From: Rhizobium lentis
Lineage (GTDB): Bacteria; Pseudomonadota; Alphaproteobacteria; Rhizobiales; Rhizobiaceae
Assembly (NCBI RefSeq): GCF_017352135.1
Contig: NZ_CP071458.1
Coordinates: 62,001 to 126,000, forward strand
Direction of reading: 5' to 3'
DNA length: 64,000 nucleotides
A program made the position numbers and the translations under genes. The notes under the pieces were generated by a model, which was not told the origin of the DNA, searched no databases, and worked only from the letters and a program-made list of their open reading frames with translations. Below, piece after piece: positions 7,227 to 15,833 of the stretch. Every line of letters begins with the position of its first letter. The stretch's first letter is position 1.

Positions 7227-9050
7227 TTACTCGGCCGCAATTCCGTAAGCGGTATCGGGATCCTCAGTGCCGGTGTCAGCGTCGGCTTCATCCAGCTCTT
7301 CGAGCTCGGTGTCGGCTGCGTTGCCTCCGACCTCGCCTTCCGGATCATGGGGTTTGTCGACCAATTCGGCTTCGATCGAGGGATCAGACTCACCGTCGGC
7401 ACCGTCCTCGATGCCGCCCATCGGCCCGTCGGCGGGTGCATCGTCGTCATCGCCCCCATGCTCCATGTTCTTGGCCAACCATTCGCCCATCTTCACGTCA
7501 TCGGGTGCGAAGAGGCCAGACGGATGCACGAAACCCTCTTCCTTGAAGTGCTCGACAAGGGCAGCCCGGGTGTCCCTGACGCGCGGGCGGGGAGCGACAC
7601 TCCTACCGCCGCAGGACGCTTCCAGTGCCGGACGCGATAGGCACGCGAGGAATTGCTCCGTGCCCATGTTCGGAAGATAGGTGTCGGCGCCTATGGCATC
7701 GCCGGCGATCCGGGCGACAATGCCGCTGTCCGTGCGGTTGGTCCGCGCCGACAGTGCGTCGATCAGGGTCGACCTGGCCACGACACGAAGCGTATCTGTA
7801 TCGAACTGCAGCTTGCCGCTTTCACCGATCAGCCGGACGGCGTGCCGGGCGAAACGCTTGGAGCCGTAGAGATGGTTGGAGGTTTCGGAGCCGGAATCGA
7901 CCGAGACGTTCTGCCCGGCGAATGCGAGGACGAGCAGCGCCAAGAGGGTATCGTCTTCGATCGGCGCTCGTGCCAGTGCCTCGTGCAGAGCGTCTGTGCG
8001 GAAATCGCCGATCATGTCGAGGCCGTTTCGGGTCACGTCGGGACGGGTCTTCCCTGCAACGTCGATGGCCTCGTTCGTGTCCTCGCCGCCGGGCGCGGTC
8101 GGATCGCCCTTTCGCTTCGCCTTCTTGATCTCCGGCAACCGGAAATGGGCGGACTGCACCTTGCCCTCACGATCGAGATACATGGCGGTGCAATCGCCTT
8201 TGCCGGGCTTGCCGTAGATACGCTCCGCCTTCGGCGGCAATTGGGGTTGGCCCCAATTGTTGAGCTCGACGATGGAGCCCTCCTTGGGAAGATTGCTACT
8301 CATCCATTCCTGCTGCGCACCGAGGAATGCTTCGACGTTGGTGGTGTAGCGGTTATCCTCGTCAGCCGGTCCGAACAGGTCTTCTGCCCACTCGATGCCG
8401 TAGGCCCGGCGGAGATCATCGCCGAAACTCGCATCGCGCGCGAACATGCGGGTCTTGGTGAGGCCGTTGGCGATCGCCCACCAGGATGCTGTCTCACCCT
8501 TCTTCGGCTTGTGTGCCTTCCAGACTTCCTTCTGCTCGTCGAGTGACGCTGCGGAAATCGGGCGAAGCTGCTGCTCGCTCGGCATGTCGCCCTTGGCCAT
8601 GTGATCTAGCATCGCAGGCAGCACACTGGCGAGCAGACGAAGCTTGCGGATCTGTCTGACCGGCAGGGCCAGCGCAATCGCAATAGCTTCCTCGGTCCAG
8701 CCGAGAGCAACGAGGCGCTCGATGCCGCGCCATTGATCGACGGGGTTGAGCGGTTCGCGCGCGATGTTTTCGATCATCGAACGCATCGCGCCATTATCGT
8801 TGGCCGCCTCGACGACGATAACATCGATTTCCTCGATGCCGGCGGCGATGGCCATGCGGGTGCGCCGGTGACCGGCTTCGATGACATAGCCGTTGCCGCC
8901 GGCTTCGGCGAAAATGACGGGCGGCTGGATGACGCCGACGGCCTTGATGGTCGCAAGCAGCAGCGCGTCGGCCTGGGGCGTCGACTGCGACTGGCGCGTA
9001 TTGTCGGGATTGTCCTTCAGCGCACGCGGATCGACCTTCATGAGTTGCAT
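7227..9050 (-). CDS. ParB/RepB/Spo0J-type nuclease-domain protein
   Basis: The 607-residue product begins MQLMKVDPRALKDNPDNTRQ, a ParB N-terminal domain. It has the VIEAGHRRTRMAIAAG box (about residues 55-70), the NIAREPLNPVDQWRGIERLV segment and a following HTH-like region (TEEAIAIALALPVRQIRKL). The large middle and the acidic C-terminus (many D/E, about residues 540-607) are not found in chromosomal ParB. Such long ParB-like proteins are common on rhizobial plasmids, but their exact role is not established; they are not the RepB partner of RepA. The start at 9050 is preceded by AAAGGAACACTCCC. The leader carries a repeat shared with the 194-aa gene, and a strong hairpin follows the stop. 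Confidence 0.85.
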   Translation of the reverse strand: MQLMKVDPRALKDNPDNTRQSQSTPQADALLLATIKAVGVIQPPVIFAEAGGNGYVIEAGHRRTRMAIAAGIEEIDVIVVEAANDNGAMRSMIENIAREPLNPVDQWRGIERLVALGWTEEAIAIALALPVRQIRKLRLLASVLPAMLDHMAKGDMPSEQQLRPISAASLDEQKEVWKAHKPKKGETASWWAIANGLTKTRMFARDASFGDDLRRAYGIEWAEDLFGPADEDNRYTTNVEAFLGAQQEWMSSNLPKEGSIVELNNWGQPQLPPKAERIYGKPGKGDCTAMYLDREGKVQSAHFRLPEIKKAKRKGDPTAPGGEDTNEAIDVAGKTRPDVTRNGLDMIGDFRTDALHEALARAPIEDDTLLALLVLAFAGQNVSVDSGSETSNHLYGSKRFARHAVRLIGESGKLQFDTDTLRVVARSTLIDALSARTNRTDSGIVARIAGDAIGADTYLPNMGTEQFLACLSRPALEASCGGRSVAPRPRVRDTRAALVEHFKEEGFVHPSGLFAPDDVKMGEWLAKNMEHGGDDDDAPADGPMGGIEDGADGESDPSIEAELVDKPHDPEGEVGGNAADTELEELDEADADTGTEDPDTAYGIAAE

Positions 9051-9185
9051 GGGAGTGTTCCTTTCCGGGGATGCGGACGCGGCCTCCTGCCGGTCCTTCC
9101 TGTCTTCATTTTTTCCTGAAGACATCTCCCGGAGCGCAAAGCGGCCTGACCGGCGCAACTGCGGGCGAGCTGCCCTGCCGCGAAG

Positions 9186-9262
9186 GACAAGCGGGGCTAA
9201 CAGCCTTGCGAAGTACGAGTGGCCGGGCTGCGTAGGCCGCGGTTGAGCGCCAGCGGCGACGG
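9186..9262. repeat. Leader repeat, copy 2 (upstream of the ParB-like gene)
   Basis: The block begins GACAAGCGGGGCTAA, continues AGCCTTGCGAAGTACG, and ends near GCGCCAGCGGC, matching the motif order of 6631-6717. It lies 136 bases upstream of the start at 9050. No protein-coding signal explains the conservation. Confidence 0.55.
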
Positions 9263-9358
9263 GAGGACCGATCTGCGACCGGTTTTTCTTTCACCCTCTT
9301 TCCTGTTTTTTCAGACGGGCGATCCCATGCGAAGGTCAGAATTCGGGTTGAGCGGGAA

Positions 9359-9393
9359 CAAAAAAATGGGCCGTCGGAAGAACCGAGGCCCAT
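9359..9393 (-). terminator. Rho-independent terminator after the methylase-helicase gene
   Basis: ATGGGCC (9366-9372) pairs perfectly with GGCCCAT (9387-9393). The inner TCGG/CCGA extends the stem around an AAGAA loop. Read on the minus strand it is followed by seven T residues. It lies about 165 bases beyond the stop at 9557. The bases between (9394-9556) hold a TTATTTAACCTCC segment and AT-rich sequence but no gene I can support. Confidence 0.8.
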
Positions 9394-9556
9394 GAAGTGT
9401 GAAGGTTATTTAACCTCCAGAGGGGAACAGCCGTTGCGGCGGCACTGGGAGGAGACCGCCATGTGCATCAGCTGTGTGCACTATGATGATATTTTGATCA
9501 GATGGAAAACATTTATTGTGCAATGCACCTATGCACATGCTGCACTGCTTCCAAAA

Positions 9557-12500
9557 TCAGGCTGACTCCCTGGCAGAGGCCCCTGCCTCGCGCGCCTCGG
9601 CCGCGAGTTCCGCCTCAACCTCCCGGAGCTGGCGACGCTTTTCGGCCAGCTCACTCGCGAAGGTAAAATCGCCACCCTGACGGGACTGGTAGGAAGCAAG
9701 ACGCCGGCGCGCTTCCTCCAGCCGCTGGCGATAGCGTTCCCGCTCCCCGTCGAAATCATCCAGCGCATGCTCGAGGCGGAAGACGGCGCCGATCGGCGTC
9801 ACCGTGACGGCGAGATCGATCTCGTAGTCCGCGCCCGTGCGCTGAAGCATGGTGGTGTAGCGATAACCGTCAGACTTGCCGAAGCGCTCGCCATCGTAGA
9901 CGAGATCGAAGCCACCAATGGAGGCGACGACGATCTCGCTCTCCTGTTGAAGCTGGACGAGGGTGAGGATTTCCTTCATCAGCGCGCGGCCGGCTTCCTT
10001 TCGCTCGTCGTATGAAACGCCTGTGACGGTCATCGTAAAGGCATCTCCCGCAGTCGGAACCAGCCGCGCGATGTCCTTGCCGATCTCGCCGATCCGCCGG
10101 AGCGATACCTCGATGTCGCGTTCGGCGTCCCGGACCTGGCGGCGCACCGCGAACAGGTCGTCATCATGGGCGGCGCGCAGCCGTTCGAGCCGAGCGATAT
10201 CGGCTTCGAGCCCGGCCTTCTGCATCAGGCGCTCGTCGCCCGAGGCAATCGCCTTGGCCATGGCAAACTGGTTGGCCTGGCCCTCCCCAAGGTCGTCCAA
10301 CCTGCGGATCGAGATGTCGCCGGAAAGGGCGGCGGCGATGAAGCGAGCCTTGCGCTCGTTGTTCTGCCACATCGCAGCATCAAGTGACCCTCGCGTGGCG
10401 TAGGCGAAGACGTCGACGACATCGTGCTGATTGCCCTGGCGTACGATCCTGCCCTCGCGCTGCTCGATCTGCGATGGGAGCCACGGCACGTCGAGGTGAT
10501 GCAGCGCCTTCAACCTGAGCTGGGCGTTGACGCCAGTGCCCATGGTCTCAGACGAGCCGATCAGGAAGCGAACCTTGCCCGAACGGACGTCACCGAACAG
10601 TCGCTGCTTGGCCTCGGTCTTCTTGAAGTCCTGCATAAAGGCGATTTCCGACGCGGGCACGCCTAGGCGGATCAGTTCGTCACGAATCCAGCGGTAAGCG
10701 GAGAAGCCGCGCGTCTTCTCGACATTGATGGTGCCGAGATCGGAGAAGATCATCTGCGCCGCGCCTGGAAGTTCATAGGGCTTGCCGTCCGGACGAAGAT
10801 AGGTGTTTTCGCTCGTTTCCGTCCAGATGCGAAAGGCGTTCTCGATGAGGAGATTGAGCTTGTTGTCCGGCTCGTCGTCGTTTGCCGGAATGACCAGGCG
10901 CAGGTCGATCGCCGCGTGTCGGCCGTCGGTGATGACGGACAGCAGGATATCGTCGCCGGGCTGCGCTGGCCCCTCTCGCATCTCAATCGCCTTGATGCGG
11001 CTGTCGAGGATCTGCTGATAGAGTTTGAAGGCCGGCGTCGGTTGCGCCGTCAGGATCTGCCGCCGTCCGGTCGAGACGTCCGGAACCTTGACATATTGCT
11101 TCAGGTCCTCCGGCATCACGACGTCGGCGAACGAGCGGAACATCGCGATCAGCTCCGGCACGTTGACGAAGCTCGCGAACCGGCTCACCGGCTTGTATTT
11201 GCCCGACGGCTGGATTTCGAGTTCGGTCGTCGTGTCGCCGAAGGTCGAGGCCCAGGCGTCGAATTCGTGAAGCCCGCGTTCGCGCAGCGCCTCGTGGCCG
11301 AGCAGGCGCTGGATCGAGAACATCTCACCGAGAGTGTTGGTGATTGGCGTGCCGGAGGCCAGCACGAGCGCGCGGCCGGGATTCTTGGTCTCGATATAGC
11401 GGGACTTGATATAAAGGTCCCAGGCCCGCTGCGATCCGTTCGGGTCGATGCCTTTCAGTGTCGACATATTGGTCGCAAAAGAGAGTTTGCGGAATTCCTG
11501 CGCCTCGTCGACAATGATCTGATCGACGCCAATTTCCGAGATCGTGAGAAAGTCGTCCTTGCGGGTTGAGAGCGCTTCCAACCGCTCTTGCAAGCCTTCC
11601 TTCAGGCGCTCGAGCCGCTTGCGCGACACCCGATCCTCGCTGTCCACCTTGGTCAAAAGCTCCTCGTAGAGCTCCAACTCTTCTTGGATCATGTGGCTTT
11701 CGAACGCCGACGGCACGGCGATGAACCTGAAGGCCGAATGGGTGATGATAACAGCATCCCAGTTGGCCGTGGCGGCTCGCGACAGGAAACGTGCCCGCTT
11801 GTCTTTGGTGAAGTTGGTTTCGTCGGCGACGAGGATACGAGCGTTCGGATACAGCGCCAGGAACTCGCGCGCCGCCTGTGCGAGGCAATGGCTTGGCACG
11901 ACCAGCATCGCCTTGGCGATTAGGCCGAGCCGGCGCTGGTCCATGATCGCGGCTGCCATCGTCATCGTCTTGCCGGCGCCGACAGCATGGGCGAGATAGG
12001 TCGAGCCGGAGGAGATGATCCTCCAGATTCCACGCTTCTGGTGCCCATACAAAACAAAGGCGCCGGAGGCGCCGGGAAGCTTTAGATGGGAGCCGTCGAA
12101 TTTTCGAGGCGCGAGGTTGTTGAAGCGGTCATTATAGACCCGCGCAAGCCGGTCGGTGCGGTCTGGGTCAGTCCAGACCCAGTTCTGAAAAGCCTCCTTG
12201 ATCTTTTGCAGCTTGTCGCGCACTGCTTCCGTGTCGACGACATTCAGAACGCGGCGTTCACCGCCAACATCCTTGAACACGTCGAAGATCTGCGAAATCC
12301 GGCTGTTCAGCGCGTCGGCCAGCAGTTCGCCCGCATGACGGCGGCTTGTGCCCCATTCGGAGGTGCCGCCGGCGCTATAGGCAAACTGGCGTGCCTCGAC
12401 GGTCCATGACCCGAGTTCCGGCATATGGTGAATCCTGATGTCCACATCCATCGTTTGCTTGACGAAGGCGACGACATCGGCAGCCGGAATCCAGGGTGCG

Positions 12501-14656
12501 CCGAGACGGGCGGTGATATCCGACGGTCGGAGGTCGGCAGGCTGGACGTCCTGCAGCGCTCGGACATTGCGCTCAAACGCCGGATCGAGCGCAGCCGCCG
12601 CTTCGGCGACCGTGAGCTTCGTGCGGACCGGGCCGGAGAGATAGGCGTCGGAGGTCTGCCAGGAGCCATCCGCGGGATCGCGGAAGATGGCGTCACCGAG
12701 TTCGTCGATCACAGCATCCGGATCACGGTGCAGCAGCTCGGCAATATGCTCGGGATCGACGCAGCCACGCTCGTTGAGAACGACGGCGAGCGCGTCGGCA
12801 GCCGAAGTTATGACCGGCGGCGCGGGAGGAGAAATCACCCGCTCGGTGAAGATCGGACCAGGCTTCGCCGTATCGGTTTCGAGGTCGTAGTCCTCGATCG
12901 AGGCCACCAGCCAGCAATCGGGATCGTCCAGGAACGGCTGGAGATTCGGCCGACGATGGGTTTCGCGGACCTCGCCGCTTTCCTCGTCCTCAGAGATCGA
13001 GACCGTTGTGTGGTTGATCGGCCCGAAGTCGCGGATGAAACTCGACCAGGCGATACGCAGCCGAACCTGCAGATCGCGCCACGGCTGGTCGCGTTCCTGC
13101 GCTTTCAGCACCTCGCGGACGGCGTCGCGGATCGGAATCAGCTTCTTGATGATCCGGACATGTTTTTCGGACAGGCCTTCGCCTGACCTGCCTTTTCGCA
13201 CCGAAACCGCGAGCGGGGCTCCGTCGATCATTTGCATGAGACCGTGGCGGTTATTGAGGAAGAAGCTGCCCTCGCGGACCTTGTCGTTGGCGGGGCGGAG
13301 GTCGACGATCTCGCCCAACTCCTCTTCCAGATCAATGTCGACCGACGTCGGCTCGCCGTCATACCGATCCTCAGGGAGAAGAGCGATCACGGCCTTCATT
13401 GCCGTTTGCAGGTCTTCACCGGCGCGTGGCCGGCATGTATAGGTCTCGCCGAACGGGCCAGACGTTGAGGCGTGCTCGCCGAGCACGAAATCCGGGTGCC
13501 GCGCGAACCAGCGGTTTACGCGGATCGCCCCCTCGTCGGATGTCGCAGGACGAACCTCTTCGAGTTCGAGCCATGACAGATCACCCTCCGGCTCGCCGGC
13601 CTTGCGCTTGCGAAAAAACAGGATGTCCACGACCACATCCGTGCCAGCGTCGCGGCGGAAGCTGCCCTCGGGGAGGCGGGCCGCTGCGATCAGATCGGCA
13701 GACCTGGCGATATGCTCTCGCGCTGTGCTGTCCACCTTGTCCATCGTGCCGCTGCTTGTCACGAACGCGGCGAGTGCACCGGGCTTCAAGAGATCGATCG
13801 ACCGGGCAATGAAGTAGTCGTGCAGCCGCAGACCGAGCGGACGGTACTGCCGGTCCGACCGAACTGTTCGATCGGAGAAGGGCGGATTGCCGATCGCGAG
13901 ATCATAGATCGCGTTGAGATCGGTGCGCGCGAAGTCGGCGTTGATGATGCGTGCCTTCGGCTGAAGAAGCCGGACAATGCGCGCTGTTACCGGATCGAGT
14001 TCGACCCCGGTGACATAGCTTGTGTCACGGAGCGCCGTTGGCATCAGCGCCGGAAAAAGGCCCGTGCCGATTCCCGGCTCCAGCACGCGGCCCCCGCGCC
14101 ATCCGAGCCGCCGCAAGCCCGCCCAGATCGAGCGGACGATGAACTCGGGAGTGAAGTGAGCATATTGGATGCCACGCGCGAGCGAAGCATAATCGGCGTC
14201 GGTGACGGCGCTTTCCAGCGAACTGCCGAGGTCACCCCAGCCTTCCTGGAAATCGACGTCGCCTGGACGCCGGAACATGCCGTTTGCGAGTTCCGATGCG
14301 CCAAAACCGGTAAAGCGGATCAGTTTTGCCTGTTCGTCACTGGTGGCGGGTCGATCCTGCTTTTCGATTTCGTTGGCGGTCAGGATGGCCACAAGGTTCG
14401 CCTTCGCCCTTTGCTTCCAGTCGATCGCAAGTCCACGATCGCCATTGTCGAGATAGAAGTTACCCCGCAGGCCGTGTGTCCGCGGCGCCGGCTGCTTCGC
14501 AACTGGTGGAGGCAATGCCGGCGCAGGGGAGGGCGGCGGCGGATCGGGATCGTCGTCGTTGGCGGCGAAACCGCCAAACGCGGTGACGCCCAAGCCAAGG
14601 CCGGACGACAACGCGCTGCTTACAAACATATCGAGGGTGAAGGGATCGTTGGACAT
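9557..14656 (-). CDS. Giant DNA methyltransferase / SNF2-type helicase fusion protein
   Basis: The product has 1,699 residues. The N-terminus has a Pro/Asp-rich linker (about 33-60). An N6-adenine-type methyltransferase follows, with motif I VLEPGIGTGLFP (191-202) and motif IV GNPPFSD (256-262). Then comes a long middle region and a superfamily-2 helicase: Walker A-like AHAVGAGKTMTMA near 885-897, DEAQ box IIVDEAQEF near 1046, ASGTPITN, and the C-terminal helicase motif QREGRIVRQGNQ near 1400. The last 230 residues are coiled-coil-like. ATG 14656 is chosen because AAAAGGAGTCTTCA precedes it. Related fusions are common on rhizobial plasmids; proposed roles include modification against restriction or defence, but this is inference. 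All key motifs are present. A terminator follows. Confidence 0.85.
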   Translation of the reverse strand: MSNDPFTLDMFVSSALSSGLGLGVTAFGGFAANDDDPDPPPPSPAPALPPPVAKQPAPRTHGLRGNFYLDNGDRGLAIDWKQRAKANLVAILTANEIEKQDRPATSDEQAKLIRFTGFGASELANGMFRRPGDVDFQEGWGDLGSSLESAVTDADYASLARGIQYAHFTPEFIVRSIWAGLRRLGWRGGRVLEPGIGTGLFPALMPTALRDTSYVTGVELDPVTARIVRLLQPKARIINADFARTDLNAIYDLAIGNPPFSDRTVRSDRQYRPLGLRLHDYFIARSIDLLKPGALAAFVTSSGTMDKVDSTAREHIARSADLIAAARLPEGSFRRDAGTDVVVDILFFRKRKAGEPEGDLSWLELEEVRPATSDEGAIRVNRWFARHPDFVLGEHASTSGPFGETYTCRPRAGEDLQTAMKAVIALLPEDRYDGEPTSVDIDLEEELGEIVDLRPANDKVREGSFFLNNRHGLMQMIDGAPLAVSVRKGRSGEGLSEKHVRIIKKLIPIRDAVREVLKAQERDQPWRDLQVRLRIAWSSFIRDFGPINHTTVSISEDEESGEVRETHRRPNLQPFLDDPDCWLVASIEDYDLETDTAKPGPIFTERVISPPAPPVITSAADALAVVLNERGCVDPEHIAELLHRDPDAVIDELGDAIFRDPADGSWQTSDAYLSGPVRTKLTVAEAAAALDPAFERNVRALQDVQPADLRPSDITARLGAPWIPAADVVAFVKQTMDVDIRIHHMPELGSWTVEARQFAYSAGGTSEWGTSRRHAGELLADALNSRISQIFDVFKDVGGERRVLNVVDTEAVRDKLQKIKEAFQNWVWTDPDRTDRLARVYNDRFNNLAPRKFDGSHLKLPGASGAFVLYGHQKRGIWRIISSGSTYLAHAVGAGKTMTMAAAIMDQRRLGLIAKAMLVVPSHCLAQAAREFLALYPNARILVADETNFTKDKRARFLSRAATANWDAVIITHSAFRFIAVPSAFESHMIQEELELYEELLTKVDSEDRVSRKRLERLKEGLQERLEALSTRKDDFLTISEIGVDQIIVDEAQEFRKLSFATNMSTLKGIDPNGSQRAWDLYIKSRYIETKNPGRALVLASGTPITNTLGEMFSIQRLLGHEALRERGLHEFDAWASTFGDTTTELEIQPSGKYKPVSRFASFVNVPELIAMFRSFADVVMPEDLKQYVKVPDVSTGRRQILTAQPTPAFKLYQQILDSRIKAIEMREGPAQPGDDILLSVITDGRHAAIDLRLVIPANDDEPDNKLNLLIENAFRIWTETSENTYLRPDGKPYELPGAAQMIFSDLGTINVEKTRGFSAYRWIRDELIRLGVPASEIAFMQDFKKTEAKQRLFGDVRSGKVRFLIGSSETMGTGVNAQLRLKALHHLDVPWLPSQIEQREGRIVRQGNQHDVVDVFAYATRGSLDAAMWQNNERKARFIAAALSGDISIRRLDDLGEGQANQFAMAKAIASGDERLMQKAGLEADIARLERLRAAHDDDLFAVRRQVRDAERDIEVSLRRIGEIGKDIARLVPTAGDAFTMTVTGVSYDERKEAGRALMKEILTLVQLQQESEIVVASIGGFDLVYDGERFGKSDGYRYTTMLQRTGADYEIDLAVTVTPIGAVFRLEHALDDFDGERERYRQRLEEARRRLASYQSRQGGDFTFASELAEKRRQLREVEAELAAEAREAGASARESA

Positions 14657-14680
14657 TGAAGACTCCTTTTCGAGGATATG

Positions 14681-14717
14681 CGCCATCGCCCGCAGGACAG
14701 GTCCCGCGGGCGATGGC
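14681..14717 (-). promoter_or_regulatory. Strong hairpin in the leader of the methylase-helicase gene
   Basis: CGCCATCGCCCGC pairs with GCGGGCGATGGCG, and an inner GGAC/GTCC stem surrounds a two-base loop. It lies 25-60 bases upstream of the start at 14656 and downstream of the DUF3085 gene. No U-run follows on the minus strand, so an attenuator, processing site or mRNA-stabilising structure is more likely than a terminator. Confidence 0.5.
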
Positions 14718-14772
14718 GGATGAATGAGGTGAGGAATTTGGATCTGGTTCGTCCGGCTGCAGCGATCGCCAG

Positions 14773-15153
14773 CTACGAGCGCGTGACTACGGAGAACTGC
14801 ATGGTTTCCGACGTAAACTGCGCCCGCAGATGCGTGGGTTCCGGGGTTGTGGAAAGCATGGCTTCCAGGCTCGCGCCGGCGATGAAGACTATCCCGTCGT
14901 CTCCCTCGAAATACCGACGCTTGTAATGCCAGCAGTCCGGATCGGTCTGCGGATCGCACTCAGCGTCCTTTGACCTTCTGCCGGTTTGCCATTGGACAGC
15001 AGATAGACGCCTTCGTCGCCGACGATCCACAGACCTGGCCGTTCGACCCGGGAGTAGACCATAGTGGGGGTTGCGGAAGCCGCCATTGGCTTCCGCGTCG
15101 GTACGTCCGTGCACGATCACCGCACTGACCTCGACCACGCTGAAAGTGAACAT
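14773..15153 (-). pseudogene. DUF3085 family protein with two compensating frameshifts
   Basis: The frame from ATG 15153 encodes MFTFSVVEVSAVIVHGRTDA and GGFRNPHYG, typical of DUF3085. From about base 15057 the family sequence continues in another frame (RVERPGLWIVGDEGVYLLSN, then GKPAEGQ). Near 14964 it returns to the first frame (ECDPQTDPDCWHYKRRYF). The central third of the 126-residue product is therefore out of frame (an RRRRRR-rich stretch). Either the gene is a pseudogene or the region carries two sequencing indels. Role of the family unknown. RBS region and neighbours suggest it was co-transcribed with DUF1419. Confidence 0.7.
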
Positions 15154-15163
15154 GGCCTCCCCC

Positions 15164-15769
15164 TCACGCGGCGATCTGGGAGGGAAGGTGGCGAAGATGC
15201 ACCGGCAGCTTCGCAGCAGTCTCCCCGTCCGTGAGTTCGTCGAGCAGCTTCAGCAAGGTGCCTTCGTTGCCGCCATAGAGTATGACGGTGCGCTTGCCGC
15301 GAGCGGACTGCGGCCACTCGTCTCCGGCATAGCCGCGGTAATCGCCGGCAGTGATGCTCCAGATATGCTCGAGCCGCTCTTGCCGCGTCATCGCCCGGAC
15401 CGCTCGGCTTTCGCGCTCGATGATGGCGACGCGCATCGTTTCGACGGATGCCTTACCGGAAAGATCGCAGTAGCCATGGAAATATCGGATGGACGCCTCG
15501 ATCCTGAGCGCGAAGAATACTGATGTCACCGAGCCAGTCATGAACTCGCGCATCGCAAACGTGGATCCTCGGATCCACAATGGTGGAAGGACCTCGAACA
15601 TGTAGTCATGTTCGGTCTCGCCGATCTCGAACCATTCGCCCGAGTAGAACGGCGCGGCATCACCATCCCAACGCTTTGGGCGCTCCGCGTGGCGGTCAAA
15701 CATGCGGAACATCTGTTGGCGGCTTGCGACGCCCTGGAAAACCTTGGTGGTTGCGGGAGAGGGGATCAT
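15164..15769 (-). CDS. DUF1419 family protein
   Basis: The 201-residue product matches, from memory, the DUF1419 family of rhizobial plasmids: MFRMFDRHAERPKRWDG, FEIGETEHDYMFEVLPPLW, FMTGSVTSVFFALRI and YGGNEGTLLKLLDEL. There is no signal peptide or membrane helix. ATG 15769 follows AAGGAGCCGCAG. It ends 11 bases before the DUF3085 start and lies downstream of the toprim gene, so the three minus-strand genes probably form one transcript. Biochemical function is not known. Confidence 0.8.
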   Translation of the reverse strand: MIPSPATTKVFQGVASRQQMFRMFDRHAERPKRWDGDAAPFYSGEWFEIGETEHDYMFEVLPPLWIRGSTFAMREFMTGSVTSVFFALRIEASIRYFHGYCDLSGKASVETMRVAIIERESRAVRAMTRQERLEHIWSITAGDYRGYAGDEWPQSARGKRTVILYGGNEGTLLKLLDELTDGETAAKLPVHLRHLPSQIAA

Positions 15770-15833
15770 CTGCGGCTCCTTGCGCGTTTTCGGACCGAAG
15801 TGCGGCGCCGTCCTATCGACCTCGCCATCCCCT

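Noticed and set aside
13712..14659. A 315-residue open frame on the plus strand
   Set aside because: It is the shadow of the methyltransferase domain of the giant fusion protein and shows no family motifs.
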